DNA from: DSXH01 sp964532065
GTDB lineage: Bacteria; Bacteroidota; Ignavibacteria; Ignavibacteriales; Melioribacteraceae
Reading direction: 5' to 3'
NCBI GenBank assembly: GCA_964532065.1
Contig: CAZHHG010000009.1
Location: 1 to 63,313 of the forward strand
DNA length: 63,313 nt
The number at the start of each line of letters is the position of its first letter. The stretch's first letter is position 1. The notes below the pieces were generated by a model that had not been told where the DNA came from, ran no database searches, and saw only the letters and a list, made by a program, of their open reading frames with translations. This document shows positions 51,255 to 59,253 of the stretch, in pieces. The translations under genes and the position numbers were made by a program.

Positions 51255-52603
51255 TGAACTCATTGCGATTAAGAATATTGCAAGCAGGCATTAGCAAGGC
51301 GGGTCCTGTTGTTTACTGGATGCAGCGTGATCAGCGAGCGCATGATAACTGGGCTCTGTTATATGCTCAGAAGAAAGCAATTGAATTGAATGAACCACTT
51401 TACGTTGTCTTCAATCTTGTACCGAATTTCTTAGAAGCTACGATCCGTCAATACGGGTTTATGATTAAAGGATTGCAGGAAGTTGAAACAGAACTTAAGA
51501 AATTCAATATCCCTTTCAGACTTACAACCGGTGACGCTGCAGAGGAGATTCCAAAATTTTTAGAATCGATTAAAGCATCCTTGCTGGTTACAGATTTTAA
51601 TCCATTGAGAATAGTAGGAAGGTGGAAAAAATCTGTCGCTGATAAAATTAAAATTCCATTTCACGAAGTTGATGCACATAACATTGTCCCCTGTCTGCAT
51701 GTTTCCGACAAACAGGAATTTGCCGCATATACAATCCGTCCTAAGATCCAGAAATTACTTCCTGAGTTTTTAGATGAGTTTCCACCTCTTAAAAAGATGA
51801 AGACGAAAATTGAAAATGTAGAAACCAACTGGGATTCAGTCTACAAATCGCTAAAAGTTAATACAGATGTTAAGGAAGTCAGCTGGATAAAACCCGGTGA
51901 GCGTGCTGCTCACAAATCAATTCAGGATTTCATAAGTAAAAGATTTGCTAATTACGGAACGGACAGAAACTTTCCGACGCATGACGCACAGTCGAACCTC
52001 TCACCCTATTTTCATTTCGGACAGATTTCACCTCAGCGGGTAGCGCTTGCAATTCAGCCATTAACCGAACACGCAGAATCCCACAAAGCTTTTTTAGAGG
52101 AGATGATAATTCGCCGGGAGCTCGCCGACAACTTCTGCTATTTCAACAAAAATTACGATTCGTTCGATGGATTTCATCCATGGGCACAGGAGTCATTAAA
52201 CCTTCACCGGAAAGATAAAAGGGATTATATTTATTCAAAGGAAGTGTTCGAACTCGCAAAGACGCATGATGATCTATGGAATGCAGCACAATTGGAAATG
52301 GTTAACAGAGGCAAGATGCACGGTTATATGAGAATGTACTGGGCGAAGAAAATTCTGGAATGGACAAAATCGCCCGAGGATTCAATACGGATCGCGATTT
52401 ATCTTAACGACAAATACGAACTGGACGGAAGGGATCCGAACGGATATACGGGAATTGCATGGTCGATTGGTGGAGTGCACGACCGTCCCTGGTTCGAGCG
52501 TCCGGTTTACGGAAAAATCCGGTATATGAACTATAACGGCTGCGCAAAAAAGTTCGACGTAAAAAAATATATTTCTAATCATTTAGAAACGAGGGTTAAA
52601 TGA
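51254..52603 (+). CDS. phr: Class II CPD DNA photolyase
   Basis: 449 aa. It uses FADH and blue light to split cyclobutane pyrimidine dimers. Class II features are visible: VVYWMQRDQRAHDNWALLYA at the start, RQYGFMIKGLQEVE, LEEMIIRRELADNFCYFNKN, YDSFDGFHPWAQESLNLH, NRGKMHGYMRMYWAKKILEW and DPNGYTGIAWSIGGVHDRPW. The antenna and FAD domains look complete. It is coupled to the DUF1697 gene before and the YciI-like gene after (ATGA overlap). Possession suggests the organism sees light. Confidence 0.93.
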   Translation: MNSLRLRILQAGISKAGPVVYWMQRDQRAHDNWALLYAQKKAIELNEPLYVVFNLVPNFLEATIRQYGFMIKGLQEVETELKKFNIPFRLTTGDAAEEIPKFLESIKASLLVTDFNPLRIVGRWKKSVADKIKIPFHEVDAHNIVPCLHVSDKQEFAAYTIRPKIQKLLPEFLDEFPPLKKMKTKIENVETNWDSVYKSLKVNTDVKEVSWIKPGERAAHKSIQDFISKRFANYGTDRNFPTHDAQSNLSPYFHFGQISPQRVALAIQPLTEHAESHKAFLEEMIIRRELADNFCYFNKNYDSFDGFHPWAQESLNLHRKDKRDYIYSKEVFELAKTHDDLWNAAQLEMVNRGKMHGYMRMYWAKKILEWTKSPEDSIRIAIYLNDKYELDGRDPNGYTGIAWSIGGVHDRPWFERPVYGKIRYMNYNGCAKKFDVKKYISNHLETRVK

Positions 52604-53055
52604 AAAGATACATTTCAATTTTTATTATATTCATTTCACTTCCGCTCTTTGCGCAAAAACAGAATCCTGATTACGATGCCGGACTGGCGCAAAAATTCGG
52701 GGCGGATGATTACGGAATGAAGAACTATGTTTTTGTAATTCTTAAAACGGGTCCCGCTGTTATTGAGAAGAAGGAAACAAGGGATAGTCTTTTTGCCGGT
52801 CATATGAATAATATTAATCGTCTGGTTGACGAGGAAAAACTTATTGTCGCCGGTCCATTCGGGAAAAATGATTTGAAATACAGGGGATTGTTCATACTGA
52901 ATGTTAAAACAATTGAGGAGGCGCGGGAGCTGGTAAATACCGATCCTGCCGTAGCTGCCGGAATTTTCGACGTCGAATTAATACCATGGTATGGATCCGC
53001 GGCATTGAGCGAGTATCTGGAGACCGCAAATAAAATTTCTAAATTCAATCCCTGA
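52600..53055 (+). CDS. Exported YciI-like protein
   Basis: 151 aa. The signal peptide is MKRYISIFIIFISLPLFAQ. The mature part fits the YciI ferredoxin-like fold: YVFVILKTGPAV, HMNNINRLVDEEKLIVAGPF, LFILNVKTIEEARELVNTDP, FDVELIPWYG. Cytosolic YciI relatives bind small ligands; exported versions like this are known in Bacteroidota without a set function. Its ATGA overlap with phr places it as the last gene of the run. Confidence 0.82.
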   Translation: MKRYISIFIIFISLPLFAQKQNPDYDAGLAQKFGADDYGMKNYVFVILKTGPAVIEKKETRDSLFAGHMNNINRLVDEEKLIVAGPFGKNDLKYRGLFILNVKTIEEARELVNTDPAVAAGIFDVELIPWYGSAALSEYLETANKISKFNP

Positions 53056-53106
53056 TTCGATCTGCAGCTTTGTTCAAAATTTAACAGGAGAGTTTTTTTA
53101 TAATTT

Positions 53107-53137
53107 CTAATCCCCTCTCATGGTTAGAGGGGATTAG
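53107..53137. terminator. Perfect 12-bp hairpin between convergent genes
   Basis: CTAATCCCCTCT and AGAGGGGATTAG pair perfectly around a 7-base loop. It lies between the YciI-like gene and the TlpA gene, whose stops face each other. Neither side has a real T-run, so it is either a rho-independent-like block of weak strength or a stability element. Confidence 0.5.
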
Positions 53138-53147
53138 CAATACCGGC

Positions 53148-53660
53148 TTATTTCTTTCTGCTTTTCTCAATCTCTTTCTTAAATTCATCATACGATTTTT
53201 TACCTTCGAGGAATGAGATTTTCTTACCGTTCTTATCGTAGATGAATGTTGCGGGAAGCGCGCCGTTCCATTCTTTATCTAGAGTATTAATCAGCTCTTC
53301 ATCGCCTTGAAATCCATTAACATAAGAGATGAATTTCGCATTTTGTGATTTAAGGAAGGGAATGATTTTAGATTCGATCTCCTCCGGGAAATCGACGCTT
53401 ATTCCTATAAACTCAACATCCTTGTATTCTTCAGCCAGTTTATTGATTGCCGGGAATTCCTCCCTGCATGGAACACACCATGTTGCCCATAGATTAAGGA
53501 ATAGTGGTTTACCCTTCCGGTCCTTTAATATCCTTGAAAGTTTATCCTTATCAATGGACTCAACCGTTATCTTATTGTTCTGTTTCGGTTTTTCGTCAGC
53601 GAAAGAATTAACGCCTGTAAAAAATAGAATCACAATAAAAGCTGAAAGAAAGTTTTTCAT
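53148..53660 (-). CDS. TlpA-family thiol-disulfide oxidoreductase
   Basis: 170 aa. The signal peptide ends VNSFAD. The thioredoxin fold has the active site WCVPC (61-65) in LNLWATWCVPCREEFPAINK, a later cis-proline region (LPATFIYDKNGK) and a basic tail. It should reduce or shuffle disulfides in the periplasm, for example in cytochrome c maturation. It starts two bases after the redoxin gene stop, so the two are one operon. Confidence 0.9.
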   Translation of the reverse strand: MKNFLSAFIVILFFTGVNSFADEKPKQNNKITVESIDKDKLSRILKDRKGKPLFLNLWATWCVPCREEFPAINKLAEEYKDVEFIGISVDFPEEIESKIIPFLKSQNAKFISYVNGFQGDEELINTLDKEWNGALPATFIYDKNGKKISFLEGKKSYDEFKKEIEKSRKK

Positions 53661-53662
53661 TT

Positions 53663-54232
53663 TTACGATACTCTTTTAATTGTACATCCGAATGCTTTTG
53701 TTTTTGTATTTGAAACCGATTTACCGCCCAGAATTTCATCAAGAGCTATGTGAAGATCTTTCGATTTAACGTCGTTCAGCTTTCTTGAATCGTCAATTCT
53801 GCCGTGGTATAAAACTTCAAAATTACTGTTCAAAACATAAACTTCCGGAGTGACAGATGCAGAAAATTTATCTGCAATTACATTTTTTTCGTCTTTCAGA
53901 ATCGGGAAGGTAAGATTATTCTCTTTTGCGTGATTCTTGATTTCTTCAACACTTTCCTGTTTATTGGAATTAATACCGATAAAAGCAATTCCCTTATCCT
54001 TATAATCATTATATACTTCAGCCATTCTTGCATTATAATCATTTGATACCGGACACTGAGTAGCAACAAACATAATTACAATTGCTTTGGAAGTTTTGAA
54101 ATCGCTAAGCTGGTGTTCTTTTCCATTGTAATCCTTCAGCTTGAAGTTTTCAACTTTAGTAACATCACCTGCGAAAAGAGCAGATGCGGCAAATACAAAT
54201 AAAGCGGCAAAAAATATATTGGTTTTTTTCAT
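53663..54232 (-). CDS. Exported redoxin (AhpC/TSA-like) protein
   Basis: 189 aa. The signal peptide ends LFAGD. The redoxin core has FVATQCPVSNDYNARM with cysteine 60 followed by PVS, so there is only one cysteine at the usual CxxC place; a second cysteine, C183 in the tail GCTIKRV, may resolve it. GIAFIGINSNKQESVEEIK and TPEVYVLNSNFEVLYHGRID complete the fold. It is probably a periplasmic thiol peroxidase or reductase of the group found in Bacteroidota and planctomycetes. GGAGGG precedes the ATG, and a Bacteroidota-type promoter lies upstream. Confidence 0.86.
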   Translation of the reverse strand: MKKTNIFFAALFVFAASALFAGDVTKVENFKLKDYNGKEHQLSDFKTSKAIVIMFVATQCPVSNDYNARMAEVYNDYKDKGIAFIGINSNKQESVEEIKNHAKENNLTFPILKDEKNVIADKFSASVTPEVYVLNSNFEVLYHGRIDDSRKLNDVKSKDLHIALDEILGGKSVSNTKTKAFGCTIKRVS

Positions 54233-54264
54233 GTTTCCCTCCTGATTTATAATTGATTACCGGG

Positions 54265-54297
54265 CAAAGATATTTATCATTTCCCTATTCTGTCAAA
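54265..54297 (-). promoter_or_regulatory. Bacteroidota-type promoter of the redoxin-tlpA operon
   Basis: On the minus strand TTTG (54297-54294), a 21-base spacer and TATCTTTG (54272-54265) match the consensus TTTG ... TAnnTTTG of the Bacteroidota housekeeping sigma factor. The -7 box lies about 33 bases before the redoxin ATG. Confidence 0.55.
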
Positions 54298-54430
54298 CAG
54301 ATTTTACCCTTTAAAGTTCCTGTCAAATTATTTTGCACTAACTAATACCTCCCTGTCGGGATTGAACCGTTGAAATTATTGATCTGTTTGTTATATTATT
54401 ATTGTTCCATAAGAAACGAAAGGCCGAGAT

Positions 54431-55912
54431 ATGAAAAGGTTACTTTATTTATCGCTAGCATCAATTCTACTGATAACGGGATGCAAACAATCAAACGCTC
54501 AGGTTCAGATAATGCCTGCCTTTCCGGATCTCAGTTTTGAGCAGCCGGTGGATATTCAATTTCCGGACGACGGCACAAACCGGCTCTTCGTTGTATCCCA
54601 ACCCGGAGTCATTTATCTGTTCCAGAATAATAACGATGTAAAAAATAAGAAAGTCTTTCTGGATATCCGGGATAAGGTACTCTTCGGCGGTGAACAGGGA
54701 TTACTTGGACTCGCCTTTCACCCTGATTACAGGAATAACGGTTTCCTCTATATAAATTACACAACCAGTAATCCGCGGCGGACTGTAGTATCACGATTCC
54801 GGGTAAGCCAGTCCGACCCCGATGCGGCCGACCGTGCGAGCGAATTAGTTCTTATTGAAGTAGGTCAGCCATATTCGAATCATAACGGAGGGCAGACTTC
54901 ATTCGGGCCTGACGGTTATCTTTATATATCGCTTGGGGATGGCGGTTCCGGCGGAGATCCACAGAATAATGCGCAGAATCTTAAATCTCTGCTAGGTAAA
55001 ATCCTGCGGATCGACGTGAATAATACTTCCAGCGGATTAAATTACGCTATACCTGATGATAATCCTTTCAAAGGCAACACAAACGGATTGAAAGAGGAGA
55101 TTTACGCGTGGGGATTGAGGAACGTATGGAAATTCAGTTTTGATAAGCTAGATTCGAGATTATGGGCTGCGGATGTCGGGCAGAATGCGTGGGAGGAGAT
55201 TAATATTATCGCCAAGGGGCAGAATTACGGCTGGAGAATTATGGAAGGGAATCATTGTTTCAATCCGCCTTCAAATTGCAATACGGATAATTTAACACTA
55301 CCGGTTTGGGAATACGGCCACAATGATCAGGGCGGATATTCAATAACCGGAGGATATGTTTATCACGGTTCTTCTGTGCCGGAACTGAAGGGTAAATACG
55401 TTTACGGAGATTTTGTGTCAGGAAAAATCTGGGCGCTGGATTTTAACAACGGAACAGTCTCAAATAAGCTTCTCTTCACGACCAATCACGCTATATCAAC
55501 ATTCGGATTGGATCAGAACAACACGTTATATTTTGCTAACTACACGACCGGGAGGATCTATAGATTTTCTAGCAATACCAGCAGCGTCGGCGCGTTATCT
55601 TTACCACATGATTATAAGTTATACCAGAACTATCCTAATCCTTTTAATCCTTCTACGAGAATCACCTATCAGATTCCGGATGAAGGAAATGTAACGCTTA
55701 AAGTGTATGATTCGCTCGGGACTGAGATCGCAACTTTGGTTGATGAAAAAAAATCCCCGGGATTTCATTCGGTTCTATTCGATTCAAGAAATCTGAAAAA
55801 CAGGTCCTCTCTAGCAAGCGGAGTCTATTTTTATAATCTATCATTTATGAATAAGTTTGATTCATTTGCCGGGAAATTCTCGCAGACCAGAAAGTTTGTC
55901 CTAATGAAATGA
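54431..55912 (+). CDS. PQQ-dependent sugar dehydrogenase-like lipoprotein with type IX sorting domain
   Basis: 493 aa. The signal ends in a lipobox (LLITGC, cysteine near 18) followed by KQSNAQ. Residues about 30-390 are the glucose/sorbosone dehydrogenase beta-propeller: FPDLSFEQPVDIQFPDDGTN, EQGLLGLAFHPDYRNNGFLY, NHNGGQTSFGPDGYLYISLG, SITGGYVYHG, KYVYGDFVSGKIWALDF. The last ~90 residues are a Por sorting domain (LYQNYPNPFNPSTRITYQ, GTEIATLVDEKKSPGFHSV, SGVYFYNLSF). A lipobox and a sorting domain together are unusual. It oxidises aldose sugars with PQQ as cofactor in characterised relatives; PQQ genes are not in the window. Confidence 0.88.
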   Translation: MKRLLYLSLASILLITGCKQSNAQVQIMPAFPDLSFEQPVDIQFPDDGTNRLFVVSQPGVIYLFQNNNDVKNKKVFLDIRDKVLFGGEQGLLGLAFHPDYRNNGFLYINYTTSNPRRTVVSRFRVSQSDPDAADRASELVLIEVGQPYSNHNGGQTSFGPDGYLYISLGDGGSGGDPQNNAQNLKSLLGKILRIDVNNTSSGLNYAIPDDNPFKGNTNGLKEEIYAWGLRNVWKFSFDKLDSRLWAADVGQNAWEEINIIAKGQNYGWRIMEGNHCFNPPSNCNTDNLTLPVWEYGHNDQGGYSITGGYVYHGSSVPELKGKYVYGDFVSGKIWALDFNNGTVSNKLLFTTNHAISTFGLDQNNTLYFANYTTGRIYRFSSNTSSVGALSLPHDYKLYQNYPNPFNPSTRITYQIPDEGNVTLKVYDSLGTEIATLVDEKKSPGFHSVLFDSRNLKNRSSLASGVYFYNLSFMNKFDSFAGKFSQTRKFVLMK

Positions 55913-56115
55913 GAATTATTTAATGGTAAGATTAATTCCGCCCGGATTGATAATTATTGTTTTAAGGTAAAGAAAGCCTGATTGGGTAGCACTCTGAGTT
56001 ATGAACCCGTTAGTCCTAACAGTTCTATTATATCACGTCATAAAAGAATGTTTCACTATTCAGATCAGAATAATTACTTTGCATGGGTAAAAAATTCGTT
56101 GGAGAATAAAGAGAG

Positions 56116-56613
56116 TTGGAAAAATTCAAATATTCATTTTTTGCAAAATTGATTTACAGATACGGCAACATCGTTGCGACGCTTTTTTTATCAGTCCATT
56201 TTATCTCTTCGATAATGATGATGTTCGAGAAATGGTATTTTGTTTTTTTTGCGTTGATAAACGGTTTCATCATTTTTATTATAAACAGGTATTTCATCAA
56301 AACATACCGGCTCTTCCCTTTTATAGTAGAGGCCGATAACGAAAAAATAATCTGCCGGGATTTTCTTTTCGGAAGAAAGGAAGTAACTATTTATCATTCG
56401 GATATTGAGAATATAACAGGGGGAATATTCAGCGGCTATCCTACGCGGCCGATTTATATTAGAGACGGCCGGCAGAATATAACAATCGGTTTTTATTCAC
56501 ATGTAGGGAAATTTCAGAAACTGATAACACTGATATTAAAGAATATACCGCAGCCATTATACGACAAGCTATTAACGAGTATTAAAGAAATGAGAGTAGA
56601 AAGGAAAAAATAA
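56116..56613 (+). CDS. Membrane protein with PH-like C-terminal domain, unknown
   Basis: 165 aa from a TTG start with GGAGAATAAAGAGAG before it; no ATG is near. Two helices (about 14-35 and 40-60) are followed by a soluble beta-rich part (FIVEADNEKIICRDFLFGRK, YHSDIENITGGIFSGYPTRP, IYIRDGRQNITIGFYSHVGK) that resembles bacterial PH-like domains, then a charged helix. The function is unknown. A bidirectional terminator overlaps its stop. Confidence 0.62.
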   Translation: MEKFKYSFFAKLIYRYGNIVATLFLSVHFISSIMMMFEKWYFVFFALINGFIIFIINRYFIKTYRLFPFIVEADNEKIICRDFLFGRKEVTIYHSDIENITGGIFSGYPTRPIYIRDGRQNITIGFYSHVGKFQKLITLILKNIPQPLYDKLLTSIKEMRVERKK

Positions 56614-56637
56614 GCCCACCTTTAAGAGATGGGCTTA
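56611..56637. terminator. Bidirectional terminator between the PH-like gene and the HU gene
   Basis: TAAGCCCA and TGGGCTTA form an 8-bp stem. The plus strand continues ATTTTA, and the minus strand continues TTTTTTCC, so it can end both convergent transcripts. Confidence 0.8.
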
Positions 56638-56648
56638 ATTTTATTCAA

Positions 56649-56933
56649 CTATGCTTTATAAACTAAGATTGCATCTTTAGCTTGTTTTGCTATTCTGAAT
56701 TTAACAACCTTCTTTGCCGGGATTGTAATTGTTTCGCCGGTTTTAGGATTTCTTCCCTGTCTGGCTTTTCTGTCAACCAAAACCAATTTTCCCAATCCTG
56801 GAAGAACGAATGATTTTTTTGCTTCTTTGTACGCAAGTTTTACTAATTCGCCCATAAATTCACCGGCAACTTTTTTGCTTACACCGGTCTTTGCAGCAAG
56901 ATGAGCTAAAATTTGGCTTTTTGTCATTGCCAT
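56649..56933 (-). CDS. HU family DNA-binding protein
   Basis: 94 aa, normal size. TKSQILAHLAAKTGVSKKVA at the start, GLGKLVLVDRKARQGRNPKT with the DNA-intercalating arm and a RNP-like motif, and IPAKKVVKFRIAKQAKD at the end fit HU/IHF. It bends and packs DNA in the nucleoid. Codons and context are those of a highly expressed single gene. A TTTG/TAAATTTC promoter is visible upstream. Being the only nucleoid protein seen in the window, it could be HU rather than IHF; the gene symbol is left open. Confidence 0.93.
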   Translation of the reverse strand: MAMTKSQILAHLAAKTGVSKKVAGEFMGELVKLAYKEAKKSFVLPGLGKLVLVDRKARQGRNPKTGETITIPAKKVVKFRIAKQAKDAILVYKA

Positions 56934-56970
56934 GATGTAACCCCTTTGTTTGTTAGATGTAAATTCATGC

Positions 56971-57001
56971 GAAATTTAGCACTTTTTTATTTCAAAACAA
57001 A
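56971..57001 (-). promoter_or_regulatory. Candidate Bacteroidota-type promoter of the HU gene
   Basis: On the minus strand TTTG (57001-56998), 19 bases and TAAATTTC (56978-56971) nearly match TTTG ... TAnnTTTG with one change at the last base. It lies about 37 bases before the HU start codon. Confidence 0.45.
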
Positions 57002-57147
57002 CAGTTTTTGTCTTTTTTGTGGAGCATTTGACTTACGATACAACGCTCCGGTTAAGCAATGTTTATAGGGTTGAAACCGACTTCTCTTTTTCATCTTTTA
57101 TCAATCGGGAATTAAACATATTTTAGCAAAAAAATTTCTGACTCTTA

Positions 57148-59187
57148 ATGCAAAAACTTTTTTCCGCAATTATTATTTCAATTTTTTATCTGAATCTATC
57201 TGCGTTTCAGCAGGATGCTAAACAAAAAATCCTGAATACAAAAGATTTACCGGATACTACCAAATCAAAACAGGTACAAGTTCAGGATACTTCAAAAGCC
57301 GGATCTGTTGATTCCTCAAAAATTAAAAGACCCGAAAAACTTTTGCCCCTGCCGCCAAATAATTTTTATTTGACCGGCAATACGGGAAATATTTTAAGAA
57401 AGGATGAAATCTTAAAGCTTGATCACCGGTATGCCGGCGACCTGTTTCAATACCTGCCGTTTGGATTCGTTAGAGACCTTGGTTCAATAGGACAGCCGAA
57501 CGAAATTTCTGTCTACGGAAACGGATTCGGCAATTCTTCCTACTTATCAGATGGAATAAGCATCAACAACCGCCTGTTCAATTCTCTTGATCTTAATCTT
57601 TTCCAGAGCGAGAGCATTGATTCACTCGAAGTAATTCCGCTGCCCCGGGGATTTCTATTCAATGAAATGAATAATCCCGTCAGTGTTAATCTGATCTCAC
57701 GGGACTTTGTTACGACCAGACCTTATACGCGTATAAAATTTTACCAGGCACCGAACGAAGAAGGATTTTTTAACGGGATATTCAGTTCGAACATCAGCCG
57801 CAGGATGAGTATTTTCACGGAGATCACTCATCAGAGCACCGATCCGCGCTATAAGAACAGTGATTACGGTTTATGGTCCGGTTCAGTGCGGCTCAGGTAT
57901 CTTGCAAGTAATGATTTTAACATTACCGGCGGATATTCTTATTACCAGAGTAATACAGGCTTGAACGGAGGGGTCGATATAGACAGCATTAAACTTGCCT
58001 TCCCCGCCTCACAGATCGAAGAGATATTGTATAGTAGAATTGAGGCGCCGGTTAATTTTCTTGACCGATATCAGAAAGTATCGGGTCATAATCTGAATAT
58101 CAGGCTGCTTGCAAATCTGGTCGGAAGCAAGCCGACTGACCTAACGTTTTATTATCAATCATCGCTGATTGAATTCAGACAGAATGAAAATACAAATCCG
58201 GTACCATCTGTTTTGCAATGGTACTACCCGTTCAGGTATGATAAGATTATTCATAATAATGAGTTCAGCACATACGGCGCTAAACTCTCACAAAAATTTG
58301 AAGCTGATATTCTGAATATTTATACGGAAGCACTTTATGAAACCACTTTGATGAACACCCCTTTGATAAACAGGAGTGACAGGATTAATACATTCTCCGC
58401 AATCGCAAAGGCAAGTCTCATCCTGCAAAGTGAGAAACAAAAATTCATTCCGTCAGCCTTCGGTAAAGTTTTGAATTATGACGGTAAAAGCTTCTTTGGG
58501 GCCGGTGCGGATCTCTCCTGGTTTATGGATGATAACTTTTCAATGTATCTGGGTTTATCAAAATTCCGGAAACCATCCAATCCAATACAAATCTACTCGG
58601 GGGGAATTGATGAATCGGATTTCAGCATTCTCGAGGCAAAACTGAATTATAAAAATTCATTAATAAATATTTCGGCAGGATATTTTTTTCAGGAACTCGC
58701 GATTGCCGGCGGTTACAACAAAACATTACAAGGATCGAATCTTAGATTCGATTGGCATCTCTGGAAATTTTTACTGAGCACAAATTCGAATTATTATTTC
58801 GTTCAAGAGGAAAAGGACAATTACCCGCTGCCCGATTTCACATCAAGCGGCGGAATATATTATGTAGATACATTGTTTAATTCCAACCTTAAACTGAAAG
58901 CCGGGATTAACTACCGGCTGATCGGAAACAGAGGTTATCAGATCATCAATTTTGAAACCTTTGAAATAACCAGATGGATTAGAACCAATGGAAACATCGT
59001 GATTCCTTATGAGGATGTTAAACCTTCAGTTCAGTTTGATTTCTTCCTTGCGGGAAAGATTCAGGATGCGGCTACGATCTATTTCGTTTTTGAAAACCTG
59101 CTGAACGAAAAATATTACATAGTCCCCTACTTCCCGAAACAGGAAAGAGGTCTGCGCCTGGGGGTGGCGTGGGAATTCCTTGATTAG
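57148..59187 (+). CDS. TonB-dependent-receptor-like outer membrane protein
   Basis: 679 aa. The signal peptide ends NLSAFQQ. A plug-like region (about 75-190: LKLDHRYAGDLFQYLPFGFV, NEISVYGNGFGNSSYLSDGI, IDSLEVIPLPRGFLFN) precedes a barrel of alternating strands, ending with the aromatic-rich C-terminus GVAWEFLD. It is like the small TonB-receptor-related barrels of Ignavibacteria but lacks a clear TonB box and SusD partner. It is just before the secreted amylase, so carbohydrate uptake is possible but unproven. Confidence 0.7.
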   Translation: MQKLFSAIIISIFYLNLSAFQQDAKQKILNTKDLPDTTKSKQVQVQDTSKAGSVDSSKIKRPEKLLPLPPNNFYLTGNTGNILRKDEILKLDHRYAGDLFQYLPFGFVRDLGSIGQPNEISVYGNGFGNSSYLSDGISINNRLFNSLDLNLFQSESIDSLEVIPLPRGFLFNEMNNPVSVNLISRDFVTTRPYTRIKFYQAPNEEGFFNGIFSSNISRRMSIFTEITHQSTDPRYKNSDYGLWSGSVRLRYLASNDFNITGGYSYYQSNTGLNGGVDIDSIKLAFPASQIEEILYSRIEAPVNFLDRYQKVSGHNLNIRLLANLVGSKPTDLTFYYQSSLIEFRQNENTNPVPSVLQWYYPFRYDKIIHNNEFSTYGAKLSQKFEADILNIYTEALYETTLMNTPLINRSDRINTFSAIAKASLILQSEKQKFIPSAFGKVLNYDGKSFFGAGADLSWFMDDNFSMYLGLSKFRKPSNPIQIYSGGIDESDFSILEAKLNYKNSLINISAGYFFQELAIAGGYNKTLQGSNLRFDWHLWKFLLSTNSNYYFVQEEKDNYPLPDFTSSGGIYYVDTLFNSNLKLKAGINYRLIGNRGYQIINFETFEITRWIRTNGNIVIPYEDVKPSVQFDFFLAGKIQDAATIYFVFENLLNEKYYIVPYFPKQERGLRLGVAWEFLD

Positions 59188-59253
59188 AACCCTTTCCGTT
59201 CCTAAATTGTTTTATAATTAAACCCATTTATGAAAAATCAATAAGAGTTAATA

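Noticed and set aside
53107..53137. Strong intrinsic terminator
   Set aside because: The stem is perfect, but no T-run follows on either strand, so it is listed only with low confidence.
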